In this document: positions 1 through 7,068 of the stretch, in pieces
How the letters are laid out: the number at the start of each line of letters is the position of its first letter
How positions within the stretch are numbered: position 1 is the stretch's first letter
Source: Kiritimatiellales bacterium
GTDB lineage: Bacteria; Verrucomicrobiota; Kiritimatiellia; Kiritimatiellales; Pontiellaceae
Length of the DNA stretch: 34,012 bases
Direction: 5' to 3'
NCBI GenBank assembly: GCA_003252225.1
Contig: QKFE01000170.1
Location: 1-34,012, forward strand
The notes under the pieces: model-generated
The model's database searches: none
What the model was told of the DNA's origin: nothing
Seen by the model: the letters and a program-made list of their open reading frames with translations, nothing else
Translations under genes and position numbers: made by a program

Positions 1-941
1 AAGTTTATGCCCAGAAGCACGGCAACGGTGAAATCCGCCGCGTAAACATCAATGCCGCTCCGCTGGATGTTGAAGGGTTCAAGCTGGTTAAAGAGGCGGG
101 GATTGGAACCTATCAGATTTTTCAGGAAACCTATCACGAAGCGACTTTCCGCGAGGTGCATCCTTCCGGCCCGAAGAGCGATTTCCTCTGGCGGCTGCAC
201 GGACTGGATCGCGCGCAGGATGCGGGCATTGATGATGTCGGAATCGGCGCGCTGATGGGGTTGTTTGACTGGCGTTTTGAAACGATGGCGCTGCTGTATC
301 ACACGATTCATCTCGAAGAAAAATACAAGGTGGGACCGCATACAATTTCGTTCCCGCGCATTGAGCCGGCGATCGGAACGGACACCGCTCAATATCCGGG
401 CGTAAACGATTATGACTTTAAACGACTGGTCGCGATTCTGCGTTTGGCGGTACCGTACACCGGGCTGATTCTGACCTGCCGCGAATCGGTGGAACTGCGC
501 AATGAAATTATCCGCTTCGGCGTTTCGCAGATTGATGCCGGATCGGATATCGGCGTCGGCGCGTATTCATCAAAGGATGAGGAGTCGTATAAAAAGAGCC
601 AGTTTGTTTTGAACGACGGACGGTCGCTGGATCAGGTGATTCGCGAGCTTTGTGAAGCGGATCTAATTCCTTCCTTCTGTACCGGCTGTTACCGGCTCGG
701 CCGCACCGGCGAGCATTTTATGGAGTTTGCGGTTCCGGGTTTTGTAAAACGCTTCTGCACACCGAATGCGGTGCTGACCTTCCTCGAATATATGGAGGAT
801 TATTCGTCGCCGGAAACAAAACAGGCCGGCATGAAACAGATTGAGCGCGAACTGGGTCGTATGCCGGAAAGCGAGCAGAAAAACAGATTGCTCGAACGCA
901 TCGCACAGGTGAAGCAGGGCGCCCGGGATTTATACTTTTAA
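1..941 (+). CDS. hydG: [FeFe]-hydrogenase maturase HydG, 5'-truncated
   Basis: HydG is the radical-SAM tyrosine lyase that makes the CO and cyanide ligands of the [FeFe]-hydrogenase H-cluster. The reading frame is open from base 3 and ends with TAA at 939-941, giving 312 codons. The N-terminal third, with the radical-SAM CX3CX2C motif, lies outside the window. What remains covers the later barrel (GPHTISFPRIEPA, SQIDAGSDIGVG) and the C-terminal domain. That domain carries CTGC followed 22 residues later by another Cys (CFCTGCYR...RFC), matching the CX2CX22C motif that binds the auxiliary cluster specific to HydG. hydE follows on the same strand 96 bases later, which supports a hydrogenase-maturation operon. 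hydF and the hydrogenase are not in the window. The identification is firm; only the 5' end is unknown. Confidence 0.95.
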   Translation, partial: VYAQKHGNGEIRRVNINAAPLDVEGFKLVKEAGIGTYQIFQETYHEATFREVHPSGPKSDFLWRLHGLDRAQDAGIDDVGIGALMGLFDWRFETMALLYHTIHLEEKYKVGPHTISFPRIEPAIGTDTAQYPGVNDYDFKRLVAILRLAVPYTGLILTCRESVELRNEIIRFGVSQIDAGSDIGVGAYSSKDEESYKKSQFVLNDGRSLDQVIRELCEADLIPSFCTGCYRLGRTGEHFMEFAVPGFVKRFCTPNAVLTFLEYMEDYSSPETKQAGMKQIERELGRMPESEQKNRLLERIAQVKQGARDLYF

Positions 942-945
942 TTAA

Positions 946-1021
946 AACCACGGAATACACTGAATACACGGAACTGGTTCTTCATATTCAAATTTCAGTG
1001 TGTTCTGTGTATTCCGTGGTT
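946..1021. repeat. Empty AACCAC-type inverted repeat between hydG and hydE
   Basis: The arms at 946-973 and 994-1021 are inverted copies matching at about 25 of 28 positions, and the first 15 (AACCACGGAATACAC) are identical. They surround a 20-nt loop. The arm is built of short units ending in ACAC (GGAATACAC, TGAATACAC). The same arm design flanks the nuclease gene at 4912-5359, but this copy has no gene inside. It fills nearly the whole hydG-hydE gap and would form a strong RNA hairpin in a shared transcript. Confidence 0.8.
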
Positions 1022-1037
1022 AAAAAATGGTGAACAA

Positions 1038-2135
1038 ATGGTTTTGGATATTTTGGAAAAAGCCCGAATGGGTGATGAACTGAGTGTTGAAGAAATTGAA
1101 GCGCTGCTTTCGGTTTCGGATGAAACGGAGCTGAAGGCGCTGTTTGATTGCGCGTATGCCGTTAAAGAAGCGCATGTCGGAAAAGTCGCCTATTTCCGCG
1201 GATTGATCGAATGCAGCAATATCTGCATGAAGGACTGCTACTATTGCGGCATCCGGAAGAGCAATAAAAACGTCGAGCGGTTTCTGATGGATGAGGAAGA
1301 GATTTTCCGCGAGGCAGTCTGGGCCTATGAAGCGGAATACGGCTCCGTCGTAATTCAGTCGGGCGAACGGCAGGACGCGGCTTACGTCGATATGATCGAA
1401 CGGGTGGTGAAACGGATTCATGACGCGACGAACGGGGAAATCGGTATCACGCTTTCGCTGGGCGAGCAGACAGAGGAGGTTTACCGCCGGTGGCGTGAGG
1501 CCGGGGCGACCCGTTATCTTCTGCGGATTGAAACAACGAACCCGGAACTTTATGCAAAACTCCACCCGAAAGACCATTCGATGGAGGAACGGTTAGAGTG
1601 CCTGCAAAGGCTGCGCCGTACCGGATATCAGGTTGGAACCGGCGTGATGATGGGTTTGCCGGGGCAGACGATGCGCGATCTGGCGAACGATATTCTTTTC
1701 CTGAAAGCGATGGATGTCGATATGGTCGGAATGGGGCCGTATATCCCGCATTCCGACACACCGATGGGGGAAGAAATACCGCCCTATTCGGACGCACAGA
1801 AAACGTCGGCATTGAAACTCGGCCTTAAAATGATCGCGGTGACGCGGATCGTTTTGAAGGATGTCAACATTGCCGCCGCCACCGCGCTACAGGCACTGGA
1901 ATATACGGGACGGGAACAGGGGCTGAAATGCGGCGCCAATGTGATTATGCCCAACGTTACCGAAACCGACTTCAGACCAAAATACCAGCTGTACGATAAC
2001 AAGCCGTGCACCGATGAAAATTCATCGATGTGCCGAGGCTGCTTGAGCGGACGGATTACGGGCATTGGCGAAACGATCGGGTTCAATAAAAAAGGCGATG
2101 CGCCGCATTACCGCAAACGCGTTTCGGCCGATTAA
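1038..2135 (+). CDS. hydE: [FeFe]-hydrogenase maturase HydE
   Basis: This 365-residue radical-SAM protein belongs to the HydE family, which works with HydG and HydF to build the dithiolate-bridged di-iron part of the H-cluster. The SAM-cluster motif is C63-MKD-C67-YY-C70 (CX3CX2C). A second cysteine set, C324-X7-C332-X2-C335, matches the optional second cluster site seen in Thermotoga-type HydE. The body is typical (LGEQTEEVYRRWREAG, RIETTNPELY, VGTGVMMGLPGQT). The ATG at 1038 has no convincing Shine-Dalgarno sequence, and the bases upstream belong to an inverted repeat. Translation may therefore depend on the transcript coming from hydG. The length is normal for the family. BioB- or PylB-like proteins are the nearest alternatives, but the C-terminal CX7CX2C and the hydG neighbour favour HydE. 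Confidence 0.95.
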   Translation: MVLDILEKARMGDELSVEEIEALLSVSDETELKALFDCAYAVKEAHVGKVAYFRGLIECSNICMKDCYYCGIRKSNKNVERFLMDEEEIFREAVWAYEAEYGSVVIQSGERQDAAYVDMIERVVKRIHDATNGEIGITLSLGEQTEEVYRRWREAGATRYLLRIETTNPELYAKLHPKDHSMEERLECLQRLRRTGYQVGTGVMMGLPGQTMRDLANDILFLKAMDVDMVGMGPYIPHSDTPMGEEIPPYSDAQKTSALKLGLKMIAVTRIVLKDVNIAAATALQALEYTGREQGLKCGANVIMPNVTETDFRPKYQLYDNKPCTDENSSMCRGCLSGRITGIGETIGFNKKGDAPHYRKRVSAD

Positions 2136-2138
2136 CGG

Positions 2139-2510
2139 TTATTCCGCTTTTTCCCAAACGATGACGTTGGACTCGGCTTTTCCTGCGGCCGGTTTCCGCT
2201 CTACAGCCGACTCCTCTGGTTTCGGAGCCGGCTTGGGCAGCAGCAGATAGTTGATTCCGTCGATGGTGATGCCGACAAGGCTGACAATCATGGAATAGAG
2301 GTAGAGCGTTGAATTGCCTTCGCCGTCTAAAAAACGAACCAGCGTAATTGGAGTGAGGGCAAGCACCAGCGCCAGCCGCGTGAACGGGAACTGTTTTGAA
2401 AACCCCATGAGAATGAGCAGGAGAAACCCGCCGACCGCAACCAGCGCAAGTACGGCGCTGAGTCCGGTGAGGAATTCGCTGACCATTTGGTCGTTAAAAG
2501 AAAACTGCAT
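2139..2510 (-). CDS. Small membrane protein, unknown function
   Basis: This 123-residue protein has three likely membrane segments at about residues 13-37, 43-62 and 67-91. A short polar C-terminal tail follows, rich in Pro, Lys and Glu (PKPAPKPEESAVERKPA). It runs convergently with hydE, and only three bases separate the two stop codons. I do not recognise a family. The hydrophobic pattern and the Lys/Glu tail are typical of a real small inner-membrane protein and not of an antisense shadow. No strong Shine-Dalgarno sequence precedes the ATG. The function cannot be inferred from context. Confidence 0.7.
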   Translation of the reverse strand: MQFSFNDQMVSEFLTGLSAVLALVAVGGFLLLILMGFSKQFPFTRLALVLALTPITLVRFLDGEGNSTLYLYSMIVSLVGITIDGINYLLLPKPAPKPEESAVERKPAAGKAESNVIVWEKAE

Positions 2511-2629
2511 TTTCTAAATCCGGCAATCTGCCGCCTCCCTTTGACGTTCCGCAGACGCTATCAGGAAATAGGACAAAATCCAGCCTAAATACAAAACACA
2601 TTACCCCGCACAAGATTGCGCTTAAACGG

Positions 2630-3004
2630 CTATAAAACCGGCTTTCCGGTTTCACCCGAATTCAGTTTGAATTGGCTGCAGGTGTCGGTGGCCTGAACTT
2701 CCTTTTTGCGAACGGAGCAGAACTGGGTGAAGGGGTTGACGATGTAATTCGCGCAATACCGGCAAAGCCGGCGATTTTCACCCTTATCAAAAACGTCCAC
2801 TTTTGCGGAACGGTCGGCCGCGGTAAATATCACCGGTTCGGCCTTTTTGGCTTTAAACGGAACTTCGGATTCGGAGGCATATTCAAACCCGCAGCCGGAA
2901 CAGGTCAGCTTTTCGCCGGTTTTGGTGAAACCGTCATAGACCGCCTCGCGTTTAAGAAGCGTATCTGCTCCGCAATTCTTGCAAATTATTTCTACTGCAC
3001 TCAT
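2630..3004 (-). CDS. Zinc-ribbon protein with three cysteine clusters
   Basis: A 124-residue soluble protein, read from the ATG at 3004 (MSAVEIICKNCGAD). The frame stays open further upstream, but that extension would cross the divergent nuclease gene at 3068, so the short start is preferred. C8-X2-C11 and C35-X2-C38 make one probable zinc ribbon. C81-X2-C84 with C96 and C109 suggests a second metal site. This arrangement suggests a nucleic-acid-binding or scaffold role, but I do not recognise the family. It is divergent from the thermonuclease-like gene, and the two share a 63-base promoter region. Confidence 0.75.
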   Translation of the reverse strand: MSAVEIICKNCGADTLLKREAVYDGFTKTGEKLTCSGCGFEYASESEVPFKAKKAEPVIFTAADRSAKVDVFDKGENRRLCRYCANYIVNPFTQFCSVRKKEVQATDTCSQFKLNSGETGKPVL

Positions 3005-3067
3005 GGCATTGAACCTATATAAACCCCAAAACCCATTCAAGAAAACAACCGATAAGAAGGAGGAAAC

Positions 3068-3424
3068 ATGAAGGATAAGTTGTATCACTACGAAGCAAAA
3101 GTGGTTGCGGTTTATGACGGCGACACCTGCACTGTGGATATCGACCTCGGCCTCGGAGTCTGGGTGCGCGGCGAAAAACTGCGGCTGTTCGGGATTAATG
3201 CGCCGGAAATGCGCGGCGATGAAAAGCCGCAGGGAACGCTTGCGCGCGATTTTGTTCGGGAGCTGATTCTGGGTAAAACGGTGTTCATTCAGACGCAGAA
3301 AGATAAGAAGGGGAAATACGGCCGCTATCTCGCCGATATCTGGGTGGAAGAAGGAGACGATAACTGGATTAATGTGAATAAGCGCATTGTGGAAGCAGGC
3401 CTCGCCGTTTATAAGGAGTATTGA
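3068..3424 (+). CDS. Thermonuclease (SNase) family nuclease
   Basis: A 118-residue staphylococcal-nuclease-fold protein. The family cleaves DNA and RNA in a calcium-dependent way. The catalytic set is visible: D17-G-D19-T20 in the metal-binding turn, R39 and E47 in LRLFGINAPE, and R86 in GKYGRYLADI. No signal peptide is evident, unlike many secreted thermonucleases, so it may act inside the cell or be a short domain form. A very good ribosome-binding site (AAGGAGG, 3057-3063) precedes the ATG. The gene ends just before an intergenic inverted repeat at 3436-3523. It is a single gene with no evident partner. The domain call is secure; the cellular role is not. Confidence 0.92.
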   Translation: MKDKLYHYEAKVVAVYDGDTCTVDIDLGLGVWVRGEKLRLFGINAPEMRGDEKPQGTLARDFVRELILGKTVFIQTQKDKKGKYGRYLADIWVEEGDDNWINVNKRIVEAGLAVYKEY

Positions 3425-3435
3425 TTTCGGGAATG

Positions 3436-3523
3436 AACCACTGATGAACACAGATCGGCTCGGGTGCTGAAGATCATTTCATTTTGATTGAGTATCCGTG
3501 CGCGTCTGGGTTTATCTGTGGTT
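3436..3523. repeat. AACCAC-type inverted repeat upstream of the DprE1-like gene
   Basis: The arms 3436-3454 and 3505-3523 match at 16 of 19 positions as inverted copies (AACCAC-n-GAT-n-AAC-n-CAGA). The 50-nt interior encodes nothing I can support. The AACCAC start is shared with the repeats at 946-1021 and 4912-5359, although the rest of the arm is a different subtype. Low arm identity suggests an old copy. Confidence 0.6.
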
Positions 3524-3571
3524 CCTTTTTCCTGATGAAGATTCGCAGGCAAAGCAAGCGCGAGGGGTTGT

Positions 3572-4906
3572 ATGCGTAAGATTGCAGATTGGGGAAACTA
3601 TCCGGTCATCGAGGCCGAAGTCACCGGATTTGATTCCGCGGAACAGTTGCGCACACAACTCGAACAGCCGGGAGAAGTCATCGCCTTTGGAAACGGTCGT
3701 TCGTACGGCGATGCTTCTCTCCAAAAAAACATCCTGCTCACCCGCCGTTTCAATAAATTTCTTTCATTCGATGAAAACACCGGAACGCTGTGCTGCCAGT
3801 CCGGCGTGCTGCTTTCCGAAATACTCGATGCGTTTGTTCCGCGCGGCTGGTTCCTGCCAGTGACGCCGGGAACCAAGCTGATCACCGTAGGCGGCGCGAT
3901 TGCCGCCGATGTGCACGGTAAAAACCATCACGTTGCCGGCAGTTTCGGCCAGCATGTTCTTTCGATGGAAGTGATGCGCAACGACGGTTCGGTGATCCGC
4001 TGTTCGCCGCAGGAAAAGGCGGAATTTTTCAGATTGACCATCGGCGGCATGGGGCTTTCCGGGGTTATTCTGAACGCGACGTTCCGGCTGAAACGGATCA
4101 ACACCGCCTATATCCGGGAAGAGACCGTCCGCGCCGAGAACCTCGATGAAATTATGGACGGATTTGAGCTCTCCGATAACTGGACCTATTCCGTTGCATG
4201 GATTGATTGCCTTGCGAAAGGCGATGCGATGGGGCGCAGTATTCTGATGCGCGGCGAACACTGCACAAAAGGCGAACTGATTAAGCCGGATCGGCTCGAA
4301 TTGCCCCTGATTCTGAAACAGAGACTGCAATTGGATATCCCGGTCATGTTCCCCAACGTTGCACTGAACCCGCTTTCAATGAAGGCGTTCAATTTCCTCT
4401 ACTACAATAAAACCCGCCCCGGAACCCATTCGCGTATTATCGATTACAACAGCTTCTTTTATCCGCTCGATGCCATCAGCAATTGGAACCGGATTTACGG
4501 AAAACGCGGCTTCACGCAGTATCAGTTTGTTATCCCGAAATCGGCCGGACGCGAAGGAATGCGAACCATTCTGAAACGGATCACCGAAAGCGGACTGGGT
4601 TCCTTCCTCGCCGTACTCAAACTGTTCGGCGAACAGAACAGTTTTATGTCGTTCCCGATGAAAGGATATACTCTCGCGCTCGATTTCCCGATTTCGCACC
4701 GGGCCATGCAACTGTTCACCGAACTCGATGCGATGGTGGCCGATTACGGCGGACGGCTTTATCTCGCCAAAGACTCGCGGATGAATGCGGCGATGTTTGA
4801 AAAAACCTACCCCAATGCCGACGAATTCCGGCAGGCGATCTCGCTGTTAAATGAAGGCGAAACGCAGTTCGCTTCCCTTCAGTCCAAGCGCATCGGAATC
4901 ACTTAA
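3572..4906 (+). CDS. DprE1-like FAD-dependent oxidase (decaprenylphosphoryl-ribose 2'-oxidase family)
   Basis: A 444-residue VAO/PCMH-type flavoprotein. In actinobacteria DprE1 oxidises the 2'-OH of polyprenyl-phosphoryl-ribose, the first half of the epimerisation that makes the arabinofuranose donor. The FAD-binding loop GNGRSYGD is at residues 40-47, and HGKNHHVAGSFG at 115-126 is the other characteristic flavin segment. The C-terminal region (QYQFVIP, FLAVLKLFG with K350, SFPMKGYTLALDFP, GGRLYLAKDSR) follows DprE1 closely and not the plant-type gulonolactone oxidases. The ATG at 3572 has GAGGGG four bases upstream. Its natural partner, a DprE2-like reductase, begins at 5370 after a nuclease cassette. 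The actual lipid and sugar substrates in this organism are inferred. Confidence 0.88.
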   Translation: MRKIADWGNYPVIEAEVTGFDSAEQLRTQLEQPGEVIAFGNGRSYGDASLQKNILLTRRFNKFLSFDENTGTLCCQSGVLLSEILDAFVPRGWFLPVTPGTKLITVGGAIAADVHGKNHHVAGSFGQHVLSMEVMRNDGSVIRCSPQEKAEFFRLTIGGMGLSGVILNATFRLKRINTAYIREETVRAENLDEIMDGFELSDNWTYSVAWIDCLAKGDAMGRSILMRGEHCTKGELIKPDRLELPLILKQRLQLDIPVMFPNVALNPLSMKAFNFLYYNKTRPGTHSRIIDYNSFFYPLDAISNWNRIYGKRGFTQYQFVIPKSAGREGMRTILKRITESGLGSFLAVLKLFGEQNSFMSFPMKGYTLALDFPISHRAMQLFTELDAMVADYGGRLYLAKDSRMNAAMFEKTYPNADEFRQAISLLNEGETQFASLQSKRIGIT

Positions 4907-4911
4907 TTTTG

Positions 4912-5359
4912 AACCACTAAATACACGAAATACACGAAAGGAGGAATAGGAGTGGCGGGGCTGCTGTATAAAGAGGAGTGCTATGCAATAAACGGAGCAT
5001 GTTTTGAGGTTTATAAGGAAAAAGGGTGCGGATTTCTCGAAGATGTTTATCAGGAGTGTTTGGAAATAGAATTGGAATTACAGGGGATAGAGTTTGTTGC
5101 TCAGCATCCTTTGAGACTGAATTACAAGGGGCGGCCTTTGCGAAAAAAATACATCCCCGACTTCATTTGCACTGGAAAAATTATCGTTGAGATTAAAGCT
5201 GTAAAAGAGATCGGAGATGAACATCGAGCGCAAGTGCAGAATTATCTTAAAGCAACAGGATATAAGCTTGGTCTGATTGTGAATTTTGGTCATTACCCAA
5301 AGGTTCAGATCGAAAGAATAGCAAACTGACCTTTCGTGTATTTAGTGTATTTCGTGGTT
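4912..5359. mobile_element. 448-bp inverted-repeat cassette carrying a GxxExxY nuclease gene
   Basis: The left arm 4912-4941 and right arm 5330-5359 are 30-nt inverted repeats differing at two positions (AACCAC-T/G-AAATACAC-G/T-AAATACACGAAAGG). The only gene inside starts 10 bases after the left arm and its stop codon touches the right arm. The arm is built of 9-nt units ending in CAC. The last bases of the left arm (AAAGG) form part of the ribosome-binding site of the inner gene. The cassette sits in the short gap between DprE1- and DprE2-like genes without damaging either. No target-site duplication is visible. Base composition drops inside: bases 5221-5280 hold 24 G/C of 60, against 33 of 60 in 4561-4620. 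Mobility is inferred. Confidence 0.7.
4952..5329 (+). CDS. GxxExxY protein, PD-(D/E)XK nuclease superfamily
   Basis: A 125-residue protein with the eponymous G27-x-x-E30-x-x-Y33 motif (GFLEDVY). A PD-(D/E)XK-like core follows: D70 in IPDF, E80-x-K82 in IVEIKAV, then Q94/Q96 and NYLKATG leading to GLIVNFG. These fit the nuclease fold and suggest metal-dependent DNA or RNA cleavage. The substrate of the family is, to my knowledge, not established. The GTG start at 4952 is preferred because AAAGGAGG (4937-4944) lies seven bases upstream, overlapping the left inverted repeat. The gene is more AT-rich than its neighbours and separates two genes that normally act together, which supports horizontal insertion. 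By analogy with RAYT transposases it may recognise the repeat that encloses it; that is a hypothesis. Confidence 0.88.
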   Translation: MAGLLYKEECYAINGACFEVYKEKGCGFLEDVYQECLEIELELQGIEFVAQHPLRLNYKGRPLRKKYIPDFICTGKIIVEIKAVKEIGDEHRAQVQNYLKATGYKLGLIVNFGHYPKVQIERIAN

Positions 5360-5369
5360 AGGTAATAAA

Positions 5370-6101
5370 ATGAAAAGTGTTTTAATATTAGGCGCAACAT
5401 CGGATATCGCGCAGGCGGTTGCAAAGAAGTATGCGGCGGAAGGATGGAGCCTGACGCTCGCGGCGCGGGATACGGTCGCATTGGAACCGATTGCCGCCGA
5501 CCTGAAAATCCGCGCCGATGCTGAAGTTAAAGCCGTGCAGTTTGATGCGACCGACTTTGAAAACCACGCCGCGTTTTATGAATCGCTTTCGCCGAAACCG
5601 GATGCGGTGATTTGTGTATTCGGCTATATGGGCGATCAGGAATCGGTTCGGTCGGATTTCGGTGAAGTGAAAAAAACGATCGATGTGAACTATACCGGCG
5701 CGGTTTCCATTCTGAACATCGTCGCAAATGATTTTGAACAACGGGAAAGCGGCGCGATTGCGGGCATTAGCTCTGTCGCCGGGGATCGCGGTCGGCAAAG
5801 CAACTATATTTACGGTTCCGCGAAGGCCGGCTTCACCGCCTATTTATCCGGGCTGCGAAACCGGCTGGCAAAAAAAGGCGTCCATGTGATGACCGTGAAG
5901 CCGGGATTCTGTCGCACAAAAATGACAGAGAAACTGGAACTGCCCGCCGCCTTAACCGCCGAACCCGAGCAGGTCGCCGCCGCCGTATTCAGCGGAATGA
6001 AAAAGCAGCGCAATGTGGTTTACACCCTCTGGATGTGGCGCTACATCATGCTCATCATCCGCCATATCCCCGAATTCATTTTCAAAAAGATGGATATGTA
6101 A
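5370..6101 (+). CDS. DprE2-like short-chain dehydrogenase (keto-sugar reductase)
   Basis: A 243-residue SDR protein. DprE2 reduces the 2'-keto intermediate made by DprE1, completing epimerisation of polyprenyl-phosphoryl-ribose to the arabinose form. The nucleotide loop is the variant GATSDIA (residues 8-14) seen in DprE2-type enzymes and not the classic TGxxxGxG. The catalytic residues are S135 (GISSVAG) and Y148-x-x-x-K152 (YGSAK). The C-terminal hydrophobic stretch (LWMWRYIMLIIRHIPEFIF) suggests membrane association, fitting a lipid-linked substrate. The ATG follows the right arm of the nuclease cassette by ten bases, with only a weak AGG as ribosome-binding site. The gene pair supports the assignment more than either gene alone. 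The end product, possibly a pentofuranose donor for a surface glycan, is inferred. Confidence 0.85.
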   Translation: MKSVLILGATSDIAQAVAKKYAAEGWSLTLAARDTVALEPIAADLKIRADAEVKAVQFDATDFENHAAFYESLSPKPDAVICVFGYMGDQESVRSDFGEVKKTIDVNYTGAVSILNIVANDFEQRESGAIAGISSVAGDRGRQSNYIYGSAKAGFTAYLSGLRNRLAKKGVHVMTVKPGFCRTKMTEKLELPAALTAEPEQVAAAVFSGMKKQRNVVYTLWMWRYIMLIIRHIPEFIFKKMDM

Positions 6102-6172
6102 ACAGGTGAGTTTTCATGTTTTCAACAAGATCCTAACTTGACTATTCCGTAAAACAACGGTCTGTTTACAGC

Positions 6173-6628
6173 ATGAATACACACCCACTTAATCTACGCA
6201 ATTTACTCAAGCTAATCCCGCTGTTTTCACTTGCGCTGCTGACCGGCTGCGTGGGAATCGGGCGTAATTATGAAGGCAACGATGTTTTGCTGGATGCCCT
6301 GGCCAAAATCGAAAAAGGCAAAACAACCCGTGCCGAAGTGCTCGAACTGCTCGGGGCGCCGCTCCGTGTTGACAAGGTCAACATCACCGCCCTCACCGAG
6401 CAGTCGCTCGCCCGGTATGAGGGTGAAAAACTGACACTTCAGATCGACCCGGCGCTGTTCGATGAAATTTATGTTTATGAGCGGAAGCAAACGAACACCT
6501 TTTTCGTGTTCACCTTCCTTTTCAACTACTACCGTTCAGACGAGCGTTCCGACCGGCTGGCTGTTTTCTTCGATCGTGACGGCAAAGTGATCGGCACAGG
6601 ATGGACGCCCGGACGCAAGGAACTGTGA
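6173..6628 (+). CDS. BamE/SmpA-like lipoprotein 1
   Basis: A 151-residue putative lipoprotein. The signal peptide (residues 1-25) ends in a lipobox, LLTG-C26. The segment KGKTTRAEVLELLGAPLRV is the helix-turn signature of the SmpA/OmlA (BamE) fold, in which a short protein is anchored by its N-terminal lipid and often supports outer-membrane assembly. The later strands include VYERKQ and LAVFFDRDGKVIG, also typical. Upstream is a 71-base gap after the reductase gene, so it may start its own transcript. It is the first of three neighbouring lipoprotein genes of similar design. Whether any of them is the true Bam-complex subunit cannot be decided here. Confidence 0.8.
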   Translation: MNTHPLNLRNLLKLIPLFSLALLTGCVGIGRNYEGNDVLLDALAKIEKGKTTRAEVLELLGAPLRVDKVNITALTEQSLARYEGEKLTLQIDPALFDEIYVYERKQTNTFFVFTFLFNYYRSDERSDRLAVFFDRDGKVIGTGWTPGRKEL

Positions 6629-7068
6629 GTCTCTTTTTCCAGAGAAATACCGCCCTTTTCCTGTGCCTCCTGTTTCTGCCCGGCTGTATCAGCGTAACGA
6701 TGATCCGGCACCGGCGCGGCAACGAAATTACCCCCGAAAAAGTCGCCGTTATTCATTCCGCCGAATCCACGTTGGACGACGTACTCGAAAACCTCGGCGC
6801 GCCGATTGAATATCAGCGGCACACGGACGGATTGATTCTGGTTTACCGCACACGTGCGCACAACGTCGCGGAATACGGCATCGATGTCGGCCGGCTCGTC
6901 AGCTGGACCGATCAGGGGCAAACCTACTCATCCCTGCTCAACAACTTAAAATTCATTTACGGCAATTACGCCACCGATGAAGACCGGGTCGTCGTCATCA
7001 TCGGAAACGACCAGCTGGTAAAAGGCATTGCATACCGGGGAGCGATAAATGATCTTCAAAAATTTTAA
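6625..7068 (+). CDS. BamE-like lipoprotein 2
   Basis: I choose the GTG at 6625, which overlaps the preceding stop codon (GTGA) and has AAGGA at 6617-6621. The frame is open from an ATG at 6601, but that would put eight extra polar residues before the signal peptide. The resulting 147-residue protein starts with a short signal peptide and lipobox LFLPG-C21. The core SAESTLDDVLENLGAPIEYQ is a divergent form of the motif in its neighbours, followed by ILVYRTRAHN. Because of the four-base overlap, translation is probably coupled to the upstream gene. The exact role is unknown. Confidence 0.78.
   Translation: MSLFFQRNTALFLCLLFLPGCISVTMIRHRRGNEITPEKVAVIHSAESTLDDVLENLGAPIEYQRHTDGLILVYRTRAHNVAEYGIDVGRLVSWTDQGQTYSSLLNNLKFIYGNYATDEDRVVVIIGNDQLVKGIAYRGAINDLQKF

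Noticed and set aside
2630-3451. A 273-codon version of the zinc-ribbon protein
   Set aside because: The upstream extension is antisense to the thermonuclease gene; the ATG at 3004 begins the cysteine-rich domain directly.
4907-5369. Target-site duplication around the nuclease cassette
   Set aside because: The flanks TTTTG and AGGTAATAAA share no direct repeat, so either none is made or it has decayed.
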